Shown here in pieces: positions 7,782 to 16,983 of a stretch of 60,467 nucleotides of DNA. A program made the translations under genes and the position numbers. Positions within the stretch are counted from its first letter, which is position 1. The number at the start of each line of letters is the position of its first letter. Where the stretch lies: positions 1 to 60,467 of the forward strand of contig NZ_KV794250.1 of NCBI RefSeq assembly GCF_001808705.1, written 5' to 3'. The notes beneath the pieces were generated by a model. That model was not told the origin of the DNA. It saw nothing but the letters and a program-made list of their open reading frames with translations, and searched no databases. The DNA comes from Streptococcus sp. HMSC074B11 (GTDB lineage Bacteria > Bacillota > Bacilli > Lactobacillales > Streptococcaceae).

Positions 7782-10286
7782 CTAACTAGCGTATTTATTT
7801 TCAAGGCTTGATGATACCGTAGCTTTCATTGGTTTTAGAAGCATATCAATATCTTCAAAGATGTTGTGTACGGATATCATATTGAGATTGCCATAGACGT
7901 CATAGTACAGGCATTGGCCAGAGATCATATTGTCAATCCATTCGAGATTACTTTCAGTGACTTCTAGATTGACGTGTTTTAGGATATCTTCTCGTTCAGA
8001 CTTTTCATAGAAAGCAAAGATGGTCCCGAATCCAGTTGTATCATCGTCATTTTCTGCATCATGTACGGACTGAGTGATCAGTGCCAAGGTATTATTTTTG
8101 GAGCGTCCAATCCGACGCATATTTTTGATAACGGCTTTTCCTTCTGCGGATTTCATAAGAATCCATGCTTCATCAAAGAACTCAATGGTATCTTCATTTT
8201 CATTTCGTTCTCCAAAGTGGGTACAGAAGGCACCAAGCGCAAACATGAGAGCGATAGAGTTGCGTTCATGATCTGAAATTTTTGTGGAATCATCCTTTGG
8301 TAGCTTGAGGTTATTGACCTCTAGAATAGTCACTCGTGACTCGTAGTTAAGCCCTTGAGTAGTTCCATCTGAGAAGGCTAGTTCCAAGATAGAATTTGTG
8401 ACGATTGAAGTTAGATATCGACCAACCGAAGCAATTTCAGAGGAAGAGGAGTCTCTCAGAACTTTTAGGACGTGTTTAAATCCGACCTTCTCACCAGCGA
8501 CTCGTTTCTCCACAATCGCATTAATAGCTTCTGTGATAGCTGTTTTTTGATCCATCGTGACATCATCTACAGCTTGTAGTAGAAACTCAAGCATGTTTTT
8601 TGCGACCTCTACAGCTTGTTCTTTATCTAGAACGACAATAGGATCTAAAACTCCATGGTTTGATGGTAGTGAGCTATCCAGTGTCACAAAGTTAAAGTTC
8701 TCAATCTGTTTCTTGCGTTCAGGATAGAGACGTGCGAATTCAGGCGAGTTAATCACTTCTTGGTAGTGATTTCTAAGTTCACGTTTAGGGTCGATATAAA
8801 GGGTTTTAACATTTTGTAAAGCCACACTTAAAAAGATGATCTGGGCGAGAAAGGATTTTCCTTGTCCTGTTGCACCCGTAATGATGATATGCGGGTTCTT
8901 GGTAATCTTTCCAGCGATATCTTCCTTATTTCCCACTGTCGCATTGTAGAGTACAATATTCTTTGAGGAATCAATGGCTTTTGCAATATTGTCCCAACGC
9001 CCTGTCCAGTTATCTACTCGGCCGATATACCAACCGATACGGTTTCCAGAAGAGGTATTGGTGAAGGGCATGAGCTCTGAAAATCCACGAGCTGTGACCA
9101 TATGTGTCCAGGTGCGAGTTTTCTTTTGGAGGTTTTCTCCATAGAGCAGGGCTTGAAAGAGATAAGGTCCGTCTTGAGAGGCCTCACTGATTTCAACGCC
9201 CATATCATCAAAGTAGTTCAAAACCACTTGCCGTCTTTGACGGAGTTGGTTCACACTAGAAGCAGAGACAATCAGATAGGCTCCATATTCGATGATATCT
9301 TCCTTATTTCCGACTTTCTTCATTAAGTCCTTTAGGGAGATAGAGCCCATGATGATCTCGTCTTGTTGGACAGTATCAGTATTTTCTGCCTCTTCCATGA
9401 TGTTTCTGTAACGTGTATTCGAGCGTCCCATTCGCCCCTTGATTTTACCAGTATCAATAAATTCTGCCTTGATTCGTAGCTCTACGGGAAAGTTCAAACG
9501 TTGGATAAATTCGCCAAGATGAAAACCGTTGAATTGAACAGGAAATTTACCTACAGGAAGAATCGTCACAAAAGAGGATCCATAAGGGCTTTCTAGCTTG
9601 AGGAAGCCACCTTTTAAGACTTTGATCAAGGTATCAGTGATATTGAATTGAGCACGATTGGCCAGTACCTCCTTCTTGTAGTGAGGGATATAGCGAAGGT
9701 ACTGCATCCGCTGGTAATAAAAGAGTTCTTCATTGGATAACCGTTTTGCCCGAAGGACGGAGAAAGCTTGAAAAATAGTGAATTCATCACTTTTATAGTC
9801 TTCATACCAAGTAGGACTTAATTCATATTCATAGCCAAGACCCTTTGCGATCTTTTCAGTGAACTCATTAAAGCTCTCATAGGCCAAGTCTTTTACTGTA
9901 GCTCCATGATTTTGTTTGCGTAAGGTTACTCCGACGACCCAATCAAACTGATAAGGAATTTCCATTTCATCTGTTAGGCGATCCACTGTGTAGAGAAGCA
10001 GTTCTTCTCCTAGTTCACGACTGTCATCTGCTAGAGCATCTGAAAAGTCCCGCATTTTCTCTTCTAAGAGATAGTCTTTAGGGATCAGAGATATTTCAAA
10101 GAACTTGTTTTTCTGGAGCTTCTTCATCATTTGAGCAACAGTGATTTTATGTTTGCCCTTTTTTTCATCATCCGTAATGGTGATGGGAGTATTTGGAATA
10201 CGGTAATACGCAATGACTGTTTGATCTTTTTTGAGAGCTAGATTTTCATGTGTTTCCCTAATAGGATAAGTTAAAGTAATACTCAT
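7782..10286 (-). CDS. VirB4-family conjugation ATPase (ConE/TcpF-like)
   Basis: The start MSITLTYPIRETHENL was chosen because AGGAGG lies four to five bases upstream. The 834-residue protein has a VirB4 N-terminal domain and a C-terminal RecA-like ATPase. The Walker A motif GATGQGKSF lies near residue 468, and the Walker B motif IEFFDEAWILM follows further on. It should power assembly of the transfer apparatus and substrate passage at the membrane. It lies between the VirB3-like and VirB6-like genes in the standard order. Confidence 0.93.
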   Translation of the reverse strand: MSITLTYPIRETHENLALKKDQTVIAYYRIPNTPITITDDEKKGKHKITVAQMMKKLQKNKFFEISLIPKDYLLEEKMRDFSDALADDSRELGEELLLYTVDRLTDEMEIPYQFDWVVGVTLRKQNHGATVKDLAYESFNEFTEKIAKGLGYEYELSPTWYEDYKSDEFTIFQAFSVLRAKRLSNEELFYYQRMQYLRYIPHYKKEVLANRAQFNITDTLIKVLKGGFLKLESPYGSSFVTILPVGKFPVQFNGFHLGEFIQRLNFPVELRIKAEFIDTGKIKGRMGRSNTRYRNIMEEAENTDTVQQDEIIMGSISLKDLMKKVGNKEDIIEYGAYLIVSASSVNQLRQRRQVVLNYFDDMGVEISEASQDGPYLFQALLYGENLQKKTRTWTHMVTARGFSELMPFTNTSSGNRIGWYIGRVDNWTGRWDNIAKAIDSSKNIVLYNATVGNKEDIAGKITKNPHIIITGATGQGKSFLAQIIFLSVALQNVKTLYIDPKRELRNHYQEVINSPEFARLYPERKKQIENFNFVTLDSSLPSNHGVLDPIVVLDKEQAVEVAKNMLEFLLQAVDDVTMDQKTAITEAINAIVEKRVAGEKVGFKHVLKVLRDSSSSEIASVGRYLTSIVTNSILELAFSDGTTQGLNYESRVTILEVNNLKLPKDDSTKISDHERNSIALMFALGAFCTHFGERNENEDTIEFFDEAWILMKSAEGKAVIKNMRRIGRSKNNTLALITQSVHDAENDDDTTGFGTIFAFYEKSEREDILKHVNLEVTESNLEWIDNMISGQCLYYDVYGNLNMISVHNIFEDIDMLLKPMKATVSSSLENKYAS

Positions 10287-10340
10287 AGGTCCTCCTTTTC
10301 TATAGATTTGTTTTTTCAAAGACAATTTCTTCTACAGGCT

Positions 10341-10709
10341 CTATTCGATCTTCGTGGTAGATAGCTTTTTGTTTAGCTTAAAATCCCAGAAGTAAATCAG
10401 GTAATCTCCGATAAAGACGTGCATCTTTTTACCGTGAGGCTCGTATTCAGTATAGAACTTGGCCAATTTGTAAGGGAGATACCAATAGAGCAAGAGAGAA
10501 ATTGAGTGAGTGATTTTTGCGAGTGGCACAAAGATAAATCCTCCAAAGAGTAACATGGCCACAAAGACGATGATAAAGACAATGAAAAAGGACAACTGCA
10601 TAGGTGTCGCAAAGTACCATAGTCGAGTGCCCTTTTTTGTCTTGATTTCTTGGATCCAATAAGGAGCATTTAGGCCCTTACTGTAATCATAAAGTCTTTC
10701 TTCATTCAT
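10341..10709 (-). CDS. VirB3/ConD/TcpE-like membrane protein
   Basis: A 122-residue protein with two adjacent membrane helices at about 36-58 and 62-85 (FFIVFIIVFVAMLLFGGFIF) and a basic C-terminus. Size, topology and position directly upstream of the VirB4 gene match ConD of ICEBs1 and Orf17 of Tn916, which recruit the ATPase to the channel. Two bases separate it from the next upstream gene, indicating coupling. Confidence 0.78.
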   Translation of the reverse strand: MNEERLYDYSKGLNAPYWIQEIKTKKGTRLWYFATPMQLSFFIVFIIVFVAMLLFGGFIFVPLAKITHSISLLLYWYLPYKLAKFYTEYEPHGKKMHVFIGDYLIYFWDFKLNKKLSTTKIE

Positions 10710-10711
10710 AC

Positions 10712-10936
10712 TTAAAGTCCTGATTCAATACCGAAGAGTCGTAGGAACCAGCCGACTGCTTTTAGGATATCTTGTCCTTTCGCAATTGAAACAATAACGG
10801 CATAGAAACCAACGACAGAGAAGAGTTGAAGCCAAGAACTGTTCCGCCAAGCCTTGATTGCCAAGAGCACGGCAATAGCTGTTAGGATCCAAATTCCATC
10901 ACCCTGAAGGAAGGTTCGTAGATTGTTTGTATTCAT
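10712..10936 (-). CDS. Small ConC-like conjugation membrane protein
   Basis: A 74-residue protein with two hydrophobic segments at about 12-28 and 35-56, preceded by GGAGA. It occupies the position of ConC in ICEBs1, between the VirB8-like and VirB3-like genes. The sequence itself has little else that is diagnostic, so the identification is by context. Confidence 0.65.
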   Translation of the reverse strand: MNTNNLRTFLQGDGIWILTAIAVLLAIKAWRNSSWLQLFSVVGFYAVIVSIAKGQDILKAVGWFLRLFGIESGL

Positions 10937-10945
10937 AGAGTTCTC

Positions 10946-11941
10946 CTATTCTTTATCATTTGCATAATTCAGTGGAATGGTGTGTTCTAGTTTTGAGACA
11001 TAGTAGGTCTTTTCTTTTTCTGATAGAGTAAAGGTGAAGTTTTCCGAGTGAGTGGTACCTCCAACTTCAAAGGTGGCTTGGACATAAGCGATTAAATCAT
11101 CACCGTCCTGTTTGAGATAAGTGTAGTCGATCGTTTTGAAAGTGCTATTTGCGATGATATCCACATCCTTAGCAATCAGATTAAGATTATCTTGGCTTGT
11201 GGTGTAGTTGGTAAAGAAGACCTTGAGGAATTTGTCTACTTTCTTTCGCTCACTGTCTGAAAAATGATCATTGGCAGTGAGTTGGAGCTTATCATCTTCG
11301 CTAAAGTGTCCAGCTTGTGAGGATTCAATGGCAGAAAACCAAGGAAGGCCAGAAACGTAATATTTCCCATCTTTTTCATCAAAAGGAATATTAAAACCTG
11401 TCACGATTTCTTTTTCTTCTGTGTTGTTATCCCGATGGATGCTTTCCTTGTATTTAACCTTATAGATCGCAACTTTCCCTTCTACAGTCACTAACTGAGA
11501 ATAGAGAAGTGTGCTAGGATTTCGAACTTGCCCTTGAGATTTTACATCAGGGATGAAGTTGTAAAATTTATTTAAGTAGTCCACTTGAGATTTTTGTTTT
11601 TCACCTTCATTAGGAAGTGTGAAATAAGCATATACGTAATCATTCAAGTAATACTGGAGTTTATAGTCATATTTTCTACTCGACTCCATAGGCTTTGTCT
11701 GTTGCTTTTGAGTGGCCTCTACTTGAGCTTGCAATGTTCCTACCTTATTTGAGAGTGTGATAGCACGGATAGATCCCAAGAAACCAACAAAAAGGAGGAA
11801 AGAAATTCCTCCTATGACGGCGATATTGACGGTCTTTTTATTGGTGACTTTTAGCTTTGGTGGGCCTCCTTTTTTCTCCACCTTTTTAAAGTGTGAGAGA
11901 TATTCTTTTGCTTGAAGCAAGTAGCGTTTAGCTTTATCCAT
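10946..11941 (-). CDS. VirB8/TcpC/ConB-like conjugal transfer protein
   Basis: The start MDKAKRYLLQAKEYL was chosen because AAAGGAGG lies five to six bases upstream; a longer form would run into the preceding gene. The 331-residue protein has a cytoplasmic N-terminus, one membrane helix at about 40-60 and two tandem NTF2-like domains outside (about 95-215 and 225-330). This is the layout of TcpC and Tn916 Orf13. It is a scaffold of the translocation channel and essential for transfer in related systems. Confidence 0.85.
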   Translation of the reverse strand: MDKAKRYLLQAKEYLSHFKKVEKKGGPPKLKVTNKKTVNIAVIGGISFLLFVGFLGSIRAITLSNKVGTLQAQVEATQKQQTKPMESSRKYDYKLQYYLNDYVYAYFTLPNEGEKQKSQVDYLNKFYNFIPDVKSQGQVRNPSTLLYSQLVTVEGKVAIYKVKYKESIHRDNNTEEKEIVTGFNIPFDEKDGKYYVSGLPWFSAIESSQAGHFSEDDKLQLTANDHFSDSERKKVDKFLKVFFTNYTTSQDNLNLIAKDVDIIANSTFKTIDYTYLKQDGDDLIAYVQATFEVGGTTHSENFTFTLSEKEKTYYVSKLEHTIPLNYANDKE

Positions 11942-11951
11942 AGATCCTCCT

Positions 11952-12509
11952 TTAGAGACCAGCAAGCTCAATGAGCTTTGATCCTTTTGCATAAAGGCGC
12001 TTATTGGCTTTTTCGATCTCGCCGTTAATGTAATAGTAGCCTCGTAGCTCAGTTTGGAGTTGTTCGATCAATTGAGGTTTTAGGTCTTTGGCTTCTTCTT
12101 TTTTTAGGAGACTATTTAATTCTCCAGCCTTGGTCCAAGCCTCTCTATGATCTTTCTTTTTCAGTAATTCTCCCAGTTCATTCGTAACTTGAGAGACTTT
12201 CTTTTCAAAAATAGTTTTAGTAGCCATTTCAATTTCCTTTCTAAATTTTTCTTGATTGTCTTTAATGGTCTTTTGGGTATAAGTAATGAGTGACGGTCGC
12301 ATTTTTTTATTTACGCTCAATACTTGACCATCTAGCGTGAAACAGGCATGTTCATAGGTATAAAATCCTCTACTATCTGGAAGGTCTTCTGTACACCTGC
12401 CAGCGCACTCATAGTAGAAGTCGTTACCTTTTCTTAAAATGATATACATATACCAAAATTCATGTTCTGGAAGAAGTAAAAAGTCTGCTTGATAGATTTT
12501 CTTCATCAT
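11952..12509 (-). CDS. ICE protein of unknown function, upstream of the transfer channel genes
   Basis: A 185-residue soluble protein beginning MMKKIYQADFLLLPEHEFWYM, with GAGG about nine bases before the ATG. The first half is aromatic-rich with a CAGRCTEDLPDSRGF segment. The second half is a lysine/glutamate-rich helical region that may form a coiled coil. The gene follows the 77-residue gene with the stop and start codons adjacent, so they are coupled. No known family is recognised. Confidence 0.6.
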   Translation of the reverse strand: MMKKIYQADFLLLPEHEFWYMYIILRKGNDFYYECAGRCTEDLPDSRGFYTYEHACFTLDGQVLSVNKKMRPSLITYTQKTIKDNQEKFRKEIEMATKTIFEKKVSQVTNELGELLKKKDHREAWTKAGELNSLLKKEEAKDLKPQLIEQLQTELRGYYYINGEIEKANKRLYAKGSKLIELAGL

Positions 12510-12510
12510 C

Positions 12511-12744
12511 TCAAGAAACCTCAAGTAGATCATCGTATCCTAGAGCTTGGTAGATAAAATCTGAATCAAACCAAAGCCAATCATTGATTTGTACTTCAGT
12601 TGGTGTATCACCAGAGAAGATATCTTCACAGATGACGGTTAGAGTATCTACTCCACCACGTTCACGGACGGTATTTAAGGTCGTTAGTCCACCAGACCAG
12701 GCTCTAAAGTTATCTAGTGAATTGATTTGAACTTTGTATTCCAT
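12511..12744 (-). CDS. Small acidic ICE protein of unknown function
   Basis: A 77-residue acidic protein beginning MEYKVQINSLDNFRAWSGG with a second half INDWLWFDSDFIYQALGYDD. Similar short acidic proteins occur beside relaxase genes in many Firmicute ICEs and plasmids, but their function is not known. AAAGGA precedes the ATG. It lies 14 bases downstream of the relaxase gene and is probably in the same transcript. Confidence 0.6.
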   Translation of the reverse strand: MEYKVQINSLDNFRAWSGGLTTLNTVRERGGVDTLTVICEDIFSGDTPTEVQINDWLWFDSDFIYQALGYDDLLEVS

Positions 12745-12758
12745 ATTGCTTTTCCTTT

Positions 12759-13991
12759 CTAGTGTTCATAGTGTTTGTTGGTTTTGAGAAGTCTTAACAT
12801 GGCTTTTCCTCGATCAGTGATCTCTCCGCTGTTCTGAATCATCTTCATATATTCTGTTTGCAAGATTTTATCTGCTTCAGTAACTAGTGCGAGGGAGTTA
12901 GCAACTTGATAGGTCAGCCAGCGAATCGTTCGCTCAATACTGTAAGGCTGTGGGTTGGTTGAGAGTTTCAAGGGTTCGACTCCTCCAAAGAGACGTTGCC
13001 ATTTTTCATCAGGTTTATAGGCTCCAAATCGAGTGAGGCCATCATAGACTTGGATTTCTTTATTGATGATACCTCTTGCGATTTCTCCTAGATCTACACC
13101 GTTGATATATTCCTCCACGACACCTTGAGCTTTCTGATCTGAGAACCGCAATTCATAGCGATTCCAGATACCAAAAATCTCCAAGGATTCGTCCAAGGAG
13201 ATGTTTTCCATTCTAGCTATTTCATAGCGCTTTTCATAAAAGTTGAAGTAGAGTTGACTTTGACGACTTCCAAAGTAAATGGATAAGCCGTGATTCGCTT
13301 CCATGTCTTCATTATCTGTGAAAGATCCACCACCTGTGATATTCCATTTCTTGATCGTGTCTAGGACAATCTCTTTGGAATAGAGTTTATCAATCAGTTT
13401 GGAAATTTGAATTTGTTCGTCCTCGTGACCATAACCCTTATAGAGTTCATCTAGAGCAATATCTAAACGCTTCACCCGAACATCTTCATAGGAATAAAGA
13501 ATGTTTTGAAGAAAGATCTGCCAAGTGATTCCCTTGTCTTCTAGAAGTAATTCCAACTCACGGCATCCTTGACCAGATAGTTGAAGACAAGTTTGGTAAT
13601 CATTGGTCACACACTTATCAAAGAAATCAAAAATCCAGATATTACCTCGTTGCCATAAGTGAGTATAATTCATGAGACGAGTTTCTTGGTCTGTAAATTC
13701 ACTTAGGTGACAGTGAAGAAATTTTTCACAGAACGCATCTAGATCCTTTAATCTAGGAAAGGATAAACGTAGATAGTCGATCTGAGCTCGAAGACTGTTT
13801 TTATCGCAATCTTGATAGTAACCAAGTTTTTCTTTAAGTTCTCTGAACTTATCAATTGTCAGTCCTCTTTCGCCTGTTTCATAAGAACGGTAGGTTCTAG
13901 TCGGAAGATCAACAGCTTGTGCAAATGCTTTTTGACTAAGTCCTGTTTGTTTTCTGAAATTCTTAATCTGAAAAGGACTAATTTTATCCAT
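12759..13991 (-). CDS. MobT-type relaxase with N-terminal XRE domain (replication initiation factor fold)
   Basis: A 410-residue protein. Residues about 5-60 form an XRE helix-turn-helix (IKNFRKQTGLSQKAFAQAVDLPTRTYRSYETGERGL). The rest matches the rolling-circle Rep_trans/MobT fold of Tn916 Orf20 and ICEBs1 NicK, including KRLDIALDELY, the NHGLSIYFGSRQSQLYFNFYEK segment and WNRYELRF. It should nick oriT, which lies just upstream, and start single-strand transfer and element replication. GAGGTG lies nine bases ahead of the ATG. Confidence 0.88.
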   Translation of the reverse strand: MDKISPFQIKNFRKQTGLSQKAFAQAVDLPTRTYRSYETGERGLTIDKFRELKEKLGYYQDCDKNSLRAQIDYLRLSFPRLKDLDAFCEKFLHCHLSEFTDQETRLMNYTHLWQRGNIWIFDFFDKCVTNDYQTCLQLSGQGCRELELLLEDKGITWQIFLQNILYSYEDVRVKRLDIALDELYKGYGHEDEQIQISKLIDKLYSKEIVLDTIKKWNITGGGSFTDNEDMEANHGLSIYFGSRQSQLYFNFYEKRYEIARMENISLDESLEIFGIWNRYELRFSDQKAQGVVEEYINGVDLGEIARGIINKEIQVYDGLTRFGAYKPDEKWQRLFGGVEPLKLSTNPQPYSIERTIRWLTYQVANSLALVTEADKILQTEYMKMIQNSGEITDRGKAMLRLLKTNKHYEH

Positions 13992-14014
13992 TCATCGCAA
14001 CACCTCTTTCTAAC

Positions 14015-14144
14015 AAAGTGACACACTTTTTTGACGAAAGTGACACACTTCATAAAAATTGAAAACCCAACTCCCATAAGGAATGAGGAGGGGTGGACTT
14101 GGCGTATTTGCCAAATGTAACCCCCCTATTAGAAAACGGGGGTT
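14015..14144. other. Putative origin of transfer (oriT) and relaxase promoter region
   Basis: Between the relaxase and coupling-protein genes, where oriT lies in Tn916-type elements, there are three structures. First is a direct repeat AAAGTGACACACTT at 14015-14028 and 14037-14050, 22 bases apart. Second is a palindrome TTGGC/GCCAA at 14099-14114. Third is a GC-rich inverted repeat AACCCCC/GGGGGTT at 14119-14144 with a TATTAG-type loop, resembling the ICEBs1/Tn916 nick region. The nick site itself is inferred. Confidence 0.7.
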
Positions 14145-14185
14145 CGTTGTCATCATGAGCCAGGAACGGCGGGCTTCGGTCTTCG

Positions 14186-14202
14186 CCTGACCTGCGGTCA
14201 GG
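14186..14202. repeat. GC-rich inverted repeat overlapping the coupling-protein stop codon
   Basis: A perfect 7-bp stem, CCTGACC and GGTCAGG with a TGC loop, overlaps the end of the coupling-protein gene. The surrounding segment is noticeably more GC-rich than the element. It has no strong T-run, so it may be a transfer-related structure rather than a terminator. Confidence 0.5.
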
Positions 14203-15886
14203 CTTGCCCTTGCCCTTGTCCTAGCCCATGATGACGGACAATCGCTTCAATAGCTTTTGGATAAGACTTCCGTCCATCTTTCTCAAATCGAGTGATGGTT
14301 TCAAGAAGTAACTTTTCTTGGAAAGGTTCAATGAGAATAGCGGAGTCAGTGCGTTCAAATGAAATTCCGTACTCTTCCATATAAGGGATGATTTTTCGAA
14401 GAGTTTGCATTTTTAGATCATACTCATCCGCAAATTCCTTTAGTGGTCGCTTGTTTGGTTCGTTTTCTACAACCTCCTTTTCCTCTATAGGATCAATTGT
14501 TTCAACTGGTGGTTTGTATTCTTCAAATACTGAGAACTCTTCTCCTTCAAATTCCATAATGGGAATTTTAGCGTATTCATCATAGAATGAAAATCCCTGA
14601 TCAAGTGGAATATAAGGTGAATAAAACTCGCCAGCTAGATTCCCACTTGAAGCAATATAACCACGACCGACCACTTTCACCCCGTTAATCTCGTCTAGCT
14701 TTTTAAATTCTTTGGTTTTATTGGCATCTCCAAACATCATGTCATATCCTGTTGATTCTAAATGACCGACTGAAAGACGCATCATAAAGTTGTCCCGAAG
14801 AGCAGTCTTGATATATTCTCCATCAGGTCGTTGCATGGCAAAGATCACATATACTCCAGCTTGACGACCCTCTAGAACGATTTGAGTCAGATATTCCATG
14901 AGCTCCGACTGTTGGCTATAGTCACGGTCAATCTTGGCCATGAGAGCAGCCCATTCATCAACTAGAATAAACTTAGGTTTTAGATTGTAATGGGTGTAAT
15001 AAGTACCTGGTCTATAGTCTGGAAAAGACGTTAAGACCTCGTAGCGCTTCTTCATAAACTCGACATTCTCTCTAAAGCAATTAATGATATCTTCTTTACT
15101 AGAATACACTCGACCGTGAAAGACTGGAAGTTTCTTTAAAGAAGCTAAGTCTGAGTTTTTAGGATCACAAATATCTATATAGCCAACTTTTAATAGGGCA
15201 TAGATAATGGACATGAGAGTAACGGTTTTTCCTCCACCAGTACCTCCACCAACTAGTAAGTGGGAATCTTTCACATAATCCCAGTAAACATCTTTCATAA
15301 GTCGGATTTTTGAACCTTTCACTTCAACTTGATCAATTGAAATACGACTATCAATCCGATTGATAGCAATTTTGTATTTAACAAAACAATTATCAAAACT
15401 CTTATCACGAAAGTCCCCATTGAACATGACTTCAAGAGTAGAGCCAAGATTTAAAAATCGATCTTGAAACTTGTTTCCTTCTAATATAAAACTGACTTGA
15501 ATCTCGTAATGACTTTGTTTAAGGTAGACCTTGGGAAGAGTGATTTTCTCAACTATCCCTTTGTCTCGCCTAACCTTCTTCACAAGATACAAGTTATTCT
15601 CTAGCAAAAAGCGTGAAAGAATTCGAAGGCTATTGAGCTTTTGAAAAAAGAGCAACTTTCTGTAGCAAACTCGATTAATAAACCAAGAGAGAAGCAAAGA
15701 AAAAAGAAATCCAGCTCCTAGAAAATAACCTTGAGGTAAGGGATGAACTTTTAATTCTTCTAAATGTAAGTAGCTGTAGTAACTAATAACCAACAAAAAA
15801 GGAAACCACCAGATAAACCATGTGATTCCCTTTAGTTTACGATGAAAAACGCGAACTCTTTTTCCTCGATAGGTAAAGAGTTTCAT
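14198..15886 (-). CDS. FtsK/SpoIIIE-type conjugal coupling protein (TcpA/ConQ-like)
   Basis: A 562-residue protein with two N-terminal membrane helices at about 22-42 and 52-72. An FtsK-like ATPase domain follows, with Walker A GGGTGGGKT near 215 and Walker B ILVDEWAAL near 315. A RQAGVYVIFAMQRPDG arginine/sensor region comes after it. It links the relaxase-bound strand to the transfer channel. The C-terminus ends in a short Gly-Gln repeat (GLGQGQGQA), encoded by repetitive DNA that overlaps a GC-rich inverted repeat. Confidence 0.9.
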   Translation of the reverse strand: MKLFTYRGKRVRVFHRKLKGITWFIWWFPFLLVISYYSYLHLEELKVHPLPQGYFLGAGFLFSLLLSWFINRVCYRKLLFFQKLNSLRILSRFLLENNLYLVKKVRRDKGIVEKITLPKVYLKQSHYEIQVSFILEGNKFQDRFLNLGSTLEVMFNGDFRDKSFDNCFVKYKIAINRIDSRISIDQVEVKGSKIRLMKDVYWDYVKDSHLLVGGGTGGGKTVTLMSIIYALLKVGYIDICDPKNSDLASLKKLPVFHGRVYSSKEDIINCFRENVEFMKKRYEVLTSFPDYRPGTYYTHYNLKPKFILVDEWAALMAKIDRDYSQQSELMEYLTQIVLEGRQAGVYVIFAMQRPDGEYIKTALRDNFMMRLSVGHLESTGYDMMFGDANKTKEFKKLDEINGVKVVGRGYIASSGNLAGEFYSPYIPLDQGFSFYDEYAKIPIMEFEGEEFSVFEEYKPPVETIDPIEEKEVVENEPNKRPLKEFADEYDLKMQTLRKIIPYMEEYGISFERTDSAILIEPFQEKLLLETITRFEKDGRKSYPKAIEAIVRHHGLGQGQGQA

Positions 15887-15899
15887 TCTGCATCACCTC

Positions 15900-16361
15900 C
15901 TAGTTTTCTTTCTTATTTTCTACTGGTTTGTTTTCTTTAGTCGGTGCGCCTCCAGTTTTTTTCTTGATTTTAGAAGCAAAGAGCTTATAGATATCATTAC
16001 GATTGACATGGGTATGGGTGATAACAATATCTTCCAATTCAACCTCTTCTCGGTATTTAATTCCCAAGTCCTCAATTTCAGACTCTGACATATCTGCGAT
16101 GGTGAAAAAGAGGGTTTCGTGCTGGACAGAAGAATGAATCCCTACAACAATTCCACGAATCTCACCTGTATTGACTTGTACAAATGATCCATCAGGATTT
16201 CGTTGTGAACGATCCACTTCAAAGATAATATCAGGACCTTCAATGCCTCGGAAAGTCAGTTTTCCAAGGACAGCTGGGACATCTAGCCCATCTGTAATAA
16301 CACGATAAGTCTTGTCAGCAATTTGTAGTTTTTCTCCGTAGTTTAATCCAATTTTAGCCAT
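15900..16361 (-). CDS. Small ICE DNA-processing protein, DUF961/YdcP-like
   Basis: A 153-residue protein beginning MAKIGLNYGEKLQIADKTYRV, with GGAGAA before the ATG. A core VLGKLTFRGIEGPDIIFEVDR and a later REEVELEDIV segment are reminiscent of the DUF961 (YdcP/HelP/Orf22-23) family found just upstream of the coupling protein in this superfamily. The C-terminus is lysine-rich. HelP of ICEBs1 is a single-strand-binding helicase processivity factor. The match here is weak by eye and position carries most of the weight. Confidence 0.5.
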   Translation of the reverse strand: MAKIGLNYGEKLQIADKTYRVITDGLDVPAVLGKLTFRGIEGPDIIFEVDRSQRNPDGSFVQVNTGEIRGIVVGIHSSVQHETLFFTIADMSESEIEDLGIKYREEVELEDIVITHTHVNRNDIYKLFASKIKKKTGGAPTKENKPVENKKEN

Positions 16362-16382
16362 GTGATTTTCTCCTTTTATTTC

Positions 16383-16679
16383 TTATTTTTTGATTACCAA
16401 TTTTTCCGCAAAGACATTGAGATAAGGTGCAACAGTATTGCCATTTAGAGCAGTGTCTGGGAAGAAGATTGGGTTGACTGTTTCTACCAGAGCATCTTCT
16501 GGGAAGACCGTTGTAGAAGCTGGTGTGATGACATGAAAGGCACCGTGTTCTGCGCTATTTAGAATGTGACGTTGGTATTTGCCTTCTTTTCCAAAAATAA
16601 ATTTAGGAGCATTTCCCAAACGTTCGTAGTAAGCAGGGCCAATAAATTCTGGTTTCATTTTAAGTGTATCTGAGATCAT
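16383..16679 (-). CDS. Small ICE protein, possibly DUF961-like
   Basis: A 98-residue protein beginning [20 protein letters not shown], with AAAGGA upstream. The [20 protein letters not shown] segment resembles the VELVNP region of DUF961 proteins. Two such genes in tandem are usual in Tn916-like elements (Orf22 and Orf23). It is followed 21 bases later by the 153-residue gene in the same transcript. The assignment is tentative. Confidence 0.45.
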   Translation of the reverse strand: MISDTLKMKPEFIGPAYYERLGNAPKFIFGKEGKYQRHILNSAEHGAFHVITPASTTVFPEDALVETVNPIFFPDTALNGNTVAPYLNVFAEKLVIKK

Positions 16680-16713
16680 AAGATTTTCCTTTCTGAGTGT
16701 AAAATAAAAAGAG

Positions 16714-16960
16714 TTAAGCTAGTTGCTTCACTCTTGAGTAATAGTGTGTAAAAAGTTTGCGTTTAAACATACGACTATAGAATTGAATATCCCCATGAGC
16801 ATAGCCATTTCTACGAGCAGCATCTGCGAGATGGTCTAAATCAATTTGAGCTTGAGCATAGAGTTTAGCCTGTAGTTTATCAGATTCGCTAAACATACCA
16901 TAGGTAAATTCATAGTTATCGTAGAGTCGTTTACATTGTAGTGCGAAAAAAGTTTGTCAT
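16714..16960 (-). pseudogene. Frameshifted first gene of the ICE transfer operon
   Basis: A good ribosome site (AGGAG) precedes an ATG at 16958-16960, but translation ends after nine codons (MTNFFRTTM). Removing one base from the A6 run at 16946-16951 would join this start to a downstream open frame. That gives an 81-residue protein beginning MTNFFALQCKRLYDNYEF and ending [12 protein letters not shown]. The downstream part can also start internally at 16896 (60 residues), but without a clear ribosome site. A homopolymer frameshift or a sequencing error are the likely explanations. Function is unknown. Confidence 0.65.
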
Positions 16961-16983
16961 ATTTTTCTCCTTTATTGTAATAA

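Noticed and set aside
16946..16951. Programmed frameshifting at the A6/T6 run
   Set aside because: The upstream frame is only nine codons and no stimulatory structure is seen; mutation or sequencing error is simpler.
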